Positions 55,860-64,000 of a stretch of DNA of 64,000 nt are shown here, one piece after another. The position numbers were made by a program, and so were the translations under genes. The notes below the pieces were generated by a model. The model was not told the DNA's origin. It ran no database searches and saw only the letters and a program-made list of their open reading frames with translations. Source of the stretch: Symbiodinium natans (Eukaryota; Sar; Dinophyceae; Suessiales; Symbiodiniaceae); assembly GCA_905221605.1 (NCBI GenBank), contig CAJNDS010000002.1, positions 1,987,690-2,051,689 of the forward strand. The letters run 5' to 3'. Every line of letters starts with the position of its first letter. Position 1 is the first letter of the stretch.

Positions 55860-56235
55860 GTGAGGCCCCGGGCATTCGGTACAACCTGATGAGCCGTTCT
55901 GACATCAGCGCCTCCGAAAGCTTACGACAGAGAATTTTGCATGGCGCCCACACATTTCCTTTATCGGGCGTGCTGCCTGCATCGCTTCGCGGTGGGCGGC
56001 TGTGAGGCTGCGCCGGTGGTGCCCGATCTTTTGCTATGCGTGGAAGCCAATGCCATCCATTTTCGAGATTTGTGTGCTGAACGATTCCATGACGGAATGG
56101 TGGCCTCGCATCCGGAATATGTGGGGAGCAGTAGCTTCCAGATAAGGCGTTTGAAGTTCGAATTGCTATGGTGTGAGAGCATGTTTCGAGGATGCATTCG
56201 GAAGATGAGACGACGGCCTTGGTTAGACTTAGATC
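55860..56235 (+). other. Repeat-free island with coding-like plus frame
   Basis: One plus-strand frame from an ATG at 55941 reads VVPDLLLCVEANAIHFRDLC and continues to a basic IRKMRRRP tail near 56215. The patch is far larger than a usual exon here and is flanked by normal intron DNA. It may be an inserted gene fragment. No family recognised. Confidence 0.4.
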
Positions 56236-56332
56236 CTTGCCCCAAACCCTAACCCTCAAGCCCCCAAGCTTTGGACCCCAAAGCTTTGGACCCTTGCACC
56301 TGAACCCCAAGCCCTGAACCCCCGGCACCGAG

Positions 56333-56383
56333 GACTGCAGCATCTCCAAGCTCGGCGACGCGGCAGCGATCAAGAGATGCCGG
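56333..56383 (+). CDS. Candidate exon
   Basis: Reads DCSISKLGDAAAIKRCR after ACCGAG|G, phase 0. The donor is unresolved. Confidence 0.45.
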
Positions 56384-56817
56384 GTCGAGGGGTGAGGATG
56401 CCGGGTAGAGGGTTTAGAGTACGTACCCGTACAGCTGGTGGGTTGAGGATCGGGCATTGGGTTTCGGACTTCGGACTTAGAGCTTCAAAACATCTACGCA
56501 GAGGTCCCATGCCTCGAAGATTTGGGGTTTGGGGTTCGCAAGGATGCCCAGCCCGGCATTCCCACTGTTGTCATTCAGGCCGCCAGAAACTCTTGGGATG
56601 TGTACTAGCTTGCTTGACAAGGAGGGGCTTGGTCTGAGCCCTCTGCCTTCTAAGCCCTACGCAAATCTGACGCCTCAGCTCCCAAAGCCTGAGCCCTCAG
56701 CCAACCTGAAGCCTTAAATCTTAAATCGGAAGACATAAACCCCAAACCCCAAACCCTAGACCTTCAACCTGAAACCCTAAAATAGACCCTAAAGACTAAA
56801 TCTTCAACCCTAAACCC

Positions 56818-57075
56818 TCAAATCTTGCACCTTAAGCCCGAATCCCAAGGGCTGGAGTTGGCTGGGCCGTCTGTGGCGATGGAGCCCGCCAAGGCATTTG
56901 TTCGGTTGCACGTTAGGCTCAGTTTTGGTTGTTTTGGCCTTGTGTTTACAAAACAACGATTGAGGCTTGATGGAGACTTAAGGGTCAGGACTGCTTCTTC
57001 TCCTTTTGGCAAAGCAAGGGCAGAGGGTTTAGGTTTTGAAGCTGCTGCTTTCTTCATCTTTGTAGTTTCTGACAA
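56818..57075 (-). other. Minus-strand coding-like patch
   Basis: A repeat-free patch whose minus strand reads MSETTKMKKAAASKPKPSAL from an ATG at 57075. Lys/Ala/Pro/Ser-rich, unknown. The plus strand here is less protein-like. Confidence 0.3.
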
Positions 57076-57436
57076 GGGGTTTTAGGATTGAGGGTTAAGT
57101 TTCTTAGAGTGAAGTAACTCTTCCATCGCGTATTTTGGAAGTCAATGTTGTCCCTCTTCTCCTAGCGTTGTTTCCTCGCCTTGTTGCGCTTTGGTCAATT
57201 TAGCCGTGGTTTGGCTTTCATCAATCTACTATTTTGTTTTCGGGGTCCTGCTGCTTGTTCTTCTCCACCAATTTGGTTCCTTAATCCCTAAGCCCCGAAC
57301 TCCAACCCGTGGACGAACCCCCAAATCCTTCTCGTTCCTTCTCCTTTTCCTGTTTGCCCCACTCTGGGAGTCTACAAGCCCGAAGTCCCGAACCCGAACC
57401 TCCGAAAACTAAACCCTTCCTGGCCCGAAAGCCCAG

Positions 57437-57507
57437 AAAGCGGAAGCCTTTGGAGCGAACGTCCTCCGAGGTTGAGCTGCAGCAGCTCTTGGACTTCTAC
57501 CTCAAAG
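57437..57507 (+). CDS. Exon with ELQQLLDFYLKG
   Basis: Reads KRKPLERTSSEVELQQLLDF and YLK after CCCAG. A GC donor at 57508 is possible; reading through reaches a stop at 57522. Confidence 0.55.
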
Positions 57508-57630
57508 GCCAAGCGAAGCTTTGAACAGTTCCTCTTGTAGGGTTTAGGGCTGTAGGGCTGTAAGGAATGGGTGTGTAGGGCTTAGGGTTTGGGAGTTGGG
57601 TTTGGAGCTTAGGGGGCTTAGGCCTGGCAG

Positions 57631-57745
57631 CCACCTGGAAGCCCACAAGGCGCTGTCACCCCGCTTTCGCCTAAGATATGCTGATATGCTTGTATCGAGA
57701 GGCCAGCTGGCAGAAGAGCAGAAGCAGCTCAAGGCGGACTTCAGG
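57631..57745 (+). CDS. 115-bp helical exon
   Basis: Reads HLEAHKALSPRFRLRYADML and VSRGQLAEEQKQLKADF. A long charged helix, between GGCAG and a GTTGAG donor. The junction with the previous exon is unresolved. Confidence 0.62.
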
Positions 57746-58379
57746 GTTGAGGGTCTGGGGTTTCAGGGTCTACGGTTAGAAACGGTTAGAAATTTCAATT
57801 TTTGAGGTTTAGGCTTGAGGCGGACGTCGGCTAAACAGCTTGAAGAATAGAATCGGACGAGGGTTTCAGGGTTTAGTTTAGAAGGCTTATGCTTTAGACC
57901 TTGGGTGAAGCACATAACATAGCCCTCAGATACAAAAAACCATCCTAAAACGAAGCGCTAAGCTAAGTCGTAAGCCGATATACCCTTACACCCTGAACTC
58001 TAAAAACTACCCTAGGTAACCTAAAACCTGTAGCCCCGGCCATTGATTGCAGCCCATACCCCCACGCCGAAACCCTTGTCAAGCCCGTTGGAAGGTCTAC
58101 CTTAGGCCGTAAACGCTCTCCCTAACCCCAACTGCATAGCCCCGTCTTTTGTCGAGCCCTGCTTACAAGGTGGACAATGGAGTCTAAGCCGCAAGCTCTT
58201 AAGCACTAAGTTCTAAACCCGCAACCCCCTTCAGCCCTTGTACCAAGGTCTTTGGAAGGTGGACGAGGAAGCCTCAAAACTAAACCGTGAACGGTAAACC
58301 CTAAACCCTATACCCAAAACCCTTAACCCGAAACCCTGGGCCCTGCACGCTAGACCCTTTAATCCGAACCCTTCAGCCA

Positions 58380-58960
58380 TGACGCTGGCCCGAGCTAGCG
58401 GGCCCGCTAGCTAGCTTTGTCTCTAGATGCGAGGTTGTGGCCCTGGGCCCTGGCATCTTTACGCACTTTATGCCAACAAGCCTTTGACCATGCAGCCTTG
58501 CTCGGCGAAAAACAAAACCCTCGGATGCTTCTATTGTCGTACGCAGGACAAGGCATCTTTGTGGCAGCACGTTTTCACCATGAGCCTCGGCAGTCTGGAG
58601 TCGATGACGACAGCACTGAGAATTACCTCCAGCCGAAGACGCCCCCGCCGCAATGCCAAAATCTTTCTCGTATATTTCGAATGTCTTTCAGACAGACCAT
58701 CCAGAGTCGAGAAGAACGACAACGAGACGACCCTCCGACCGAACACGTCCGCCAGAGCAAAACCAAAAGGACCTAAGTTTCCTCCGGACGCTGCGAATCC
58801 GAGGGTCCGAGGGTGCATGAAGAAAGTTACGAGCCAGATCCGCGGTATCTTCTGCGGAGTTCTGTGAATCGGCTTGGCTAGTTTGGGTTCGGTTGGCTCG
58901 GTTGGCTTCGTTTTGAGTAGCGGTCTTGGGCATGTTTGCACATTATAACTGACCAACTCA
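58380..58960 (+). other. Repeat-free island, coding-like, frame uncertain
   Basis: GC-rich unique DNA with two competing plus frames. One reads LLSYAGQGIFVAARFHHEP to a stop at 58774-58776. The other runs from 58427 to a stop at 58867. Neither is recognised. A palindromic GCTAGCGGGCCCGCTAGC lies near 58395. Possibly a degraded inserted gene. Confidence 0.4.
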
Positions 58961-59042
58961 ACCTTCAACTCTTCTGCCTGAACCCTTATCCCCAAACCGC
59001 AGTTCGAAACCCTTAAGCATCCTTAAACCCTCAAGCCAACAG

Positions 59043-59085
59043 GTGGACAAGGAAGCCATGGAGATGGCCATCCGTGGGAGCCCTG
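59043..59085 (+). CDS. 43-bp exon
   Basis: Reads VDKEAMEMAIRGSP between AACAG|G and GTTGG; the leftover G pairs with GT of the next exon. Similar AAG|GTGGAC strings near 58169 and 58259 may be relics of duplicated copies. Confidence 0.55.
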
Positions 59086-59276
59086 GTTGGTGGTGATGTT
59101 GACCTCGTTTTCATAACCCCCCCGTCGGAGCCAGGAGAAAATTAGAGCGAAACTGAACCCCTGTATTTTAAAGACTAAGGCCCTAGACCCCTTACATTAA
59201 AACCTCAAGCGCTTGAAAGGACACCTAACCCCAAACCTGAACCCTAAACCCCTACACCCTCGGCCCCCTTAAAAAG

Positions 59277-59360
59277 GTCAGAACCAGGAGAGGCTTCAGC
59301 GCGAAGCGGAAGAGTGGGCAGCGTGGCAGGCCTACGTTCAGCAGATGCAGGAGCCCGGGG
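59277..59360 (+). CDS. 84-bp Gln/Glu-rich coiled segment
   Basis: Reads QNQERLQREAEEWAAWQAYV then QQMQEPG. Charged helix with Trp, start of the Gln/Met-rich region. The donor is GTCTAT. Confidence 0.65.
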
Positions 59361-59849
59361 GTCTATGAGGGTTTTGCAGTGCATTGTGCCTAGGGTTTGA
59401 AGAGAGCAGGGGATTGGCTTAACGTTTTGGGGGTGTAGGGTGTGGAGTGTCGGGTCCAGGGTTCAGTTTAGGGTTTGAGGTCGATGCAGGAGCAGCAGCC
59501 TGAGGGTTTTTTGGGGTTTTGGAGTTTTGGGTTTATGGTTGAGGGTTTGGGGTTCGGGTGTAGGGCTTGGGGCTGAGGGAGGTTTAGAATGCAAGGCGTG
59601 TTGGAGGTACGCGGCACAGGGCAGCACATGCAGGAGCCCTGTTCCTGGTTATAGTTGCGGGTTTGGGTTTGGGTTTAGGAGGTTGGGTGTGGGGGTTAAG
59701 GCTCAGAGTATCGCAGAGTTTTAGGGTTTGGGGCTGTGGCGGCAGGTGTTGAAGCGCCACTTCTTCATCGGCGTTGGGTTTATAGTTCAGAGTGATTTAC
59801 CATTTAGGGTCAAAGTGCGAGTTTAGGTTGTAAAGCTCGCGGTTTCCGG

Positions 59850-60070
59850 TTATTTGGGATTGGGCGCGGCGCAAGGCACCAACACTGGACAGAACCGAGT
59901 GCGAGAATGGGCGAGTTGCTGTCACAGGTGGTATACGGCTCTTCTTTTGTGCTGTTCTGTCCTCGCACCGCCCTCAGACGTAGGGATGGTGGGAGTGCGG
60001 CTGGGGTGCTACGCCGCCCCTACCGCGTGGTTCTGCACGTAAGAACCCGGCAAGTCCGGTTTCTTTCAAC
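59850..60070 (+). other. Repeat-free patch, no gene assigned
   Basis: Unique GC-rich DNA with competing short frames, none recognisable. Normal intron repeats lie on both sides. Confidence 0.4.
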
Positions 60071-60472
60071 CAGGGCTTCAGGTTTAGGGTCTAGGGTTCA
60101 AGGTCTCCAGGGCTTAGGGCTTAGGGTATGCGCTTGAGGCTTCTCTGAGTTCGGGGTTTACGGATTGGGCCTCGCGTCTGTGGTGTAAGGTTTCTGAAAG
60201 GCCATAAGCTTCGCAAGGAAACCAAACCCTCAGCCCTAAACATGAACGAAACCCTGAACCGTTTATTGAGCCTAGAACCCCAAACCCTGAAGGCCCTAAA
60301 AACCTGAACTAAAACCCCAAACCCAGACCCTTAAACCCTCCAACCCCAGCCCAAAACCTTTTCAACCCTGAACCCTAACACCCTAACACCCAAAACCCTG
60401 CACCCGAACCACTGAATCCTGGCCCCTTCACCCCAATCCCCCACCCCGAATGAATACTAACATTCTCGTGAG

Positions 60473-60508
60473 GAGACCTACACCGCCTATGCCATAGCTG
60501 CCCACCAG
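60473..60508 (+). CDS. 36-bp exon
   Basis: Reads ETYTAYAIAAHQ between GTGAG|G and CAG|GC, phase 0. Confidence 0.5.
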
Positions 60509-60904
60509 GCGATGTAGCTGAAGGGTGCTAAGGCTTAGGACAAAAGATTTCAGGGGCAGAGGATTGAGGGTTTGGGGTTTCGGGTCTAGGGGATAGGCAC
60601 TAGGGTTCAGTCTTAGGGTTAGGATTCAGGGTTTAGGGCTGTCGTTTGACGGATGTAGGGTGGAGTATCTCCGGCCTAGGATTGAGGTTCTAGAATCGGG
60701 TTTAGAGCTGAAGGTTTAAGGTGCAGTGACGTTGCTGAAGGGCTCTGGGCTTTGGATCTTGGAACTGCTTATCCCAAGCAGCCGCTTCTAGACGACATGT
60801 AAGATCCTTCGGGGAGAGCCCTAAACCCGACACTGTTAAACCTTAACAGCCTACCTTACATCTTAAACCCTGACCCCTAAACCCCCAAGCTTAGACCTAA
60901 GCAA

Positions 60905-61183
60905 CAACCCTACAGTCCTGTCTGCACATGGTAGTGTGCAACACGGTAATGTGCAAGGGACAATGTGTCGCACAGCTTTGATGCTACTTGTAGCGTCCAA
61001 AACCAGAGTCTGCCAAGCCCTCATTTTCTGAAGCTGATGGTCATGAGCCTTCTTGTAAAGCTCCCCGCTGAAGGCTTCTGCGTTCACCCTCCCTACCCAA
61101 CCCGGGGGACATCGCTTGCTGTGTACTCCGGCTCTTGCTTTGCTTCGCCATCTGAGCTGGCGTGGGCGTGTGAGTGAGCTCAT
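60905..61183 (-). pseudogene. Minus-strand coding-like fragment
   Basis: A repeat-free patch reading on the minus strand NAEAFSGELYKKAHDHQLQK and then MRAWQTLVLDATSSIKAVRH. Protein-like, opposite to the host gene, in an intron. No family recognised. Confidence 0.4.
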
Positions 61184-61401
61184 GACAAGACTGACCGCAC
61201 AAAAGTCCTGTCTGCATCTTATATAGGGCCTAAGTTTGCTTTGTGGCCCGCGTGTTCAGACATGTGCAGTAGGCCCCCATTCCTAAACCCTAACCAAAAC
61301 TCCCAGACACCCAGCCCTTCGATCTGAAAGCCTCAAGCCTGCTGGAAGCCCCCGACCCTCATCTGAAACCCTGAGCCCCCAACCTTGAGCGAAACCGGCA
61401 G

Positions 61402-61473
61402 GCCATGTATCAGCAGATGGCGATGCAGCAGGCCATGCAGCAGCAAGCCATGCCACTGGAAAGCAATGAGATG
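61402..61473 (+). CDS. 72-bp Gln/Met-rich exon
   Basis: Reads AMYQQMAMQQAMQQQAMPLE and SNEM between GGCAG|G and GTAGAA, phase 0. Low-complexity, prion-like composition. Confidence 0.65.
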
Positions 61474-61668
61474 GTAGAAGCCCCTGAGCACCTAAATTCC
61501 TAAGCACCAAACCCGCGCCCCAAACCCCAAGACCCAAAACTGTGTCCTGCAACCTTAAACGCCTGGGCGCTTCATGCTCTGGAGCTCGAAGCCCCTAAAC
61601 CGCTAAAAACCCTAAACCCTCAACCCTTAACCCTAAACCGTAGCCTACACACGGCACCTGGGTCCGAG

Positions 61669-61718
61669 GCAGCAGCAGGTGATGCACCAGCACGCGGCGA
61701 TGCAGCAGCAGCAGCAGG
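61669..61718 (+). CDS. 50-bp Gln-rich exon
   Basis: Reads QQQVMHQHAAMQQQQQ between CCGAG|G and CAG|GC. Confidence 0.62.
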
Positions 61719-62180
61719 CGTCTATTTTGTTGTGTGGGTGTGTGATTGTGGGGAGGGCTGTGAGGGTTTGTGTTGGAGGGTTTGGGTTGTAGGGGGTCAG
61801 GCTGGAGGGGTTTAGAGTTGGAAACCTAACTACCGCCCTGAGTCAAAACGATTTAAGCCTCTAGCTTAATCAAACATCCGTAAACTTCAAAACTTAAACA
61901 CTCAACCACAAAAGCTGCACCTCGACCCACAAATCCTAAACCATAAGCCCTGTGCTCCAAAACCCTCAGGCCTTTATGGGCTGTTTACTTAGCAAGAGAT
62001 ACCCCAAGCCATGCCCGATTGTGGTGGGCTCGACAGTTTAGGGTTCGGGGTTTGGGGTTCAGGCCTTCAGGTTCAGCGTTCAGCCCCCAAGAATCAGCAA
62101 TTAGAGTGCCCCAACGCCGGGCAGTTCTTGCGCTGGGCCAACTAGTGGCTTGCCGAATTCATGCACCAGAGCTCTGACAG

Positions 62181-62258
62181 GCTTACGGCGGTCCGCAGAT
62201 GGGACAGCAGTGTCCCTACCCGGCCCAGCCCATGCAAGCTCAGTCGAAGCCCTGCTGC
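62181..62258 (+). CDS. 78-bp Gln/Pro-rich exon
   Basis: Reads AYGGPQMGQQCPYPAQPMQA then QSKPCC between GACAG|G and a GTTTGG donor, phase 0. Confidence 0.58.
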
Positions 62259-62818
62259 GTTTGGGGGGGCGGGGGGGGTTTTGGGGTTCAGGGTTTGGGT
62301 TTTGGGGTTCAGGGTTTCGGGTTCAGACCTAACAGGATTTGGGTTTTACAAGGATCTAGGGTTCGGGGTTTGGGTTTTACGGTTTGGGGCTTAGTTTGGG
62401 ACTTTGGGTCTGGAGTTGGGTTTGAGGTTAGGGTGTAGTGTAAGCTCGTTTAGGGTCCAGGTTTAGGGTTTATGGTTTCGGGTATGGCCAGGTTTAGGAG
62501 TTTAGGATGTAGGGTTCAGGTTTTGCGATTTACGGTTCAGAGTTTGGGATTGAGGGCTCAGGGTGTGAGAGTTGACGTTTCAGGGATGAGCAGGGATTCA
62601 GGGGTCAGAGTTGTTACGGGTTCTGGATAACCATACCCAAAACCCAAAACCCGAAGCCCTACACCCTGACACAGAGCCCCTAAAACCGTGGAACCCAAAA
62701 CGCCAGCCCAAAACTAACCCAAAAACCCTAGAACCCTAAACCCTGAGCCCTAACCCTAGAACCCTAAGCCCTAAACCCTAAGCCCTGCACCTTATGAACC
62801 TTAAGTCGAAAACCGAAG

Positions 62819-62868
62819 GTACCCCAACCAGCAGATGCAGCAACCCGAGCAGCTCGGCCTGAACAAGG
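62819..62868 (+). CDS. 50-bp Gln-rich exon
   Basis: Reads YPNQQMQQPEQLGLNK between CGAAG|G and a GTTTAGAGG donor. Confidence 0.6.
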
Positions 62869-63575
62869 GTTTAGAGGTTAGGGCTTGCGGCTTTGAGAGG
62901 GTTCGGAGTTGAGGTGCAGGGATCCCGGGGTCTGGGTTCATCATTGCAGGCTTTGGGTGTAGGGTCTTTTAGGTGTCACGGCTGTTAGGGTTGTTAGGCT
63001 TTAGGGCTTGTGGGGTTGGAGGATGGCATACCGTTCAGGAGCCGGGTAGTGGTCGATGGTGTAGGACGTCGGTTCGAGGGCTCACGTTTTTGGACTTGCG
63101 TGTGAGGGTTGAAGCTCTAGGGTCGAGGGTTCAGGGTTCAGGGTTGCGGACTGAGAGTTAGGGGCTGCTTGCGATTAAGGATTTTCGGGTCCAGGATCGG
63201 GTTTCATGGTTTGTGGATTAGGGCTTGCGGTTTGTGATTTCGGGCTTATGGTTGCGGTTTAGGATTTTTGGTGAGGGCAGTTTCAATCTCAAGCCTGCGG
63301 CCTTCAATTTAAAGCCCGAAGCACTCAGCCCCCAAGCCCAAAGCGCTGCCGCGAGGATGAATCCAAAACCCTGAGCCCAAAGCCACCAGCACCCGACAAC
63401 CCGAAAGGGCCCTAAATTATGAAAACCCGAAACCCCACACCCTCAACCCCCAGCCCCTAAGCAATTTTGCAGAAGGTGAATCCAGAAACCGCAGCCCTAA
63501 ACTAACACCCTAAACCTTAGAGACCTGGACCTGTAAACTGTAAGCCCCACTCAGCCCTGGTAAACTTGGCAAAAG

Positions 63576-63628
63576 GTGGGTCCTGTATTACGACCAGAAT
63601 GGTCAGCCTTACTACTACAACGAGCGAC
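63576..63628 (+). CDS. WW-like half-domain exon
   Basis: Reads WVLYYDQNGQPYYYNER. The first Trp, the D-x-x-G turn and the P-YYYN strand match the first two strands of a WW domain, which binds Pro-rich ligands. The second Trp/Pro would lie in a later exon beyond the window. Confidence 0.68.
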
Positions 63629-64000
63629 GCTTGGGCCGTTTTGGCGTTCGGTGTAAGGCTTGACGGCTTGGGTTTGGAGTTTAGGGAGTTAGGATCAAAG
63701 CATCTGGGTGGAGTTTGGGGTTTGGGGCTTAGGGTTTAGTAAGGGTTTAACGGGTTCGTGAGAGCTTAGGTCTTCGGGAGTTTCTGTTTGGTGCAGGGTT
63801 TAGGGCCTTCGGGTTTAGAGTTTAGGAGATTAGGGCTTAGCATAGCTTAGGCTTCAGGTTCTGACTTCAGCCAGCTGTGCTAAGAACCTCAACCACAATG
63901 GGGTTGTATAAAAACCCCATGCATTCAATTTATGAAAGGAGCTGCCCTAAGCGTTTGGGGCCGTGCCCCTGACTCGTAAAACGATAATCAAGAAAAAACG

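Overview
The window reads as nuclear DNA of a dinoflagellate, most likely in or near the Symbiodiniaceae. The strongest single sign is an exact 21-nt copy of the dinoflagellate spliced-leader (SL) sequence at 37377-37397. Other signs are mixed GT, GC and GA splice donors with AG|G acceptors, many very short exons in long introns, a retroelement carrying a cytosine-methyltransferase-like domain, and introns built from degenerate TTTAGGG telomere-type repeats. No rRNA, tRNA, CRISPR array or bacterial-type operon was seen.

Almost all of the window is a plus-strand host locus of tiny exons (about 30-125 bp) scattered in introns of roughly 0.3-1.5 kb. The clearest part, 17.1-32.9 kb, is a UPF1/Sen1-like superfamily 1B helicase. 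Its Q motif, Walker A, Ia, DEAA box, GDxxQL, QYRMHP, TVDAFQG and LNVALTRA motifs appear in the expected order in successive exons whose phases mostly join. Upstream (0.2-17 kb) lie less certain exons, several of which also join in phase and may encode the N-terminal region. Downstream (33-63.6 kb) exons encode helical, Lys/Ala-, Pro/Glu- and Gln/Met-rich segments and end in a WW-like half motif. They continue on the same strand and largely in phase, so they are either a long C-terminal extension or a second gene whose start I could not find.

Within one intron (36869-45152), in the same orientation as the host gene, sits an apparently intact tyrosine-recombinase (YR, DIRS/Ngaro-like) retroelement at 37377-44814. 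It carries a zinc-knuckle ORF, a Gag-like ORF, a Pol ORF and a YR ORF. Pol holds RT, the first RNase H strand, a C5-cytosine-methyltransferase-like domain and then the rest of RNase H. The 3' end has 393-bp direct repeats around a 125-bp spacer. The 5' end begins exactly with the spliced leader joined to a 16-bp sequence that, in the 3' spacer, directly follows an AG. This indicates that the inserted copy came from a trans-spliced RNA.

Introns commonly have a G-rich TTTAGGG-like 5' arm and a C-rich CCCTAAA-like 3' arm, so many could fold back on themselves and bring neighbouring exons together. The remaining DNA is microsatellites (GA, GACA, GCAC/CA, CCTT, CT), a 3.3-kb insertion-like block at 10.4-13.7 kb bounded by related inverted sequences, and a few telomere-repeat-free islands, some with minus-strand coding-like stretches.
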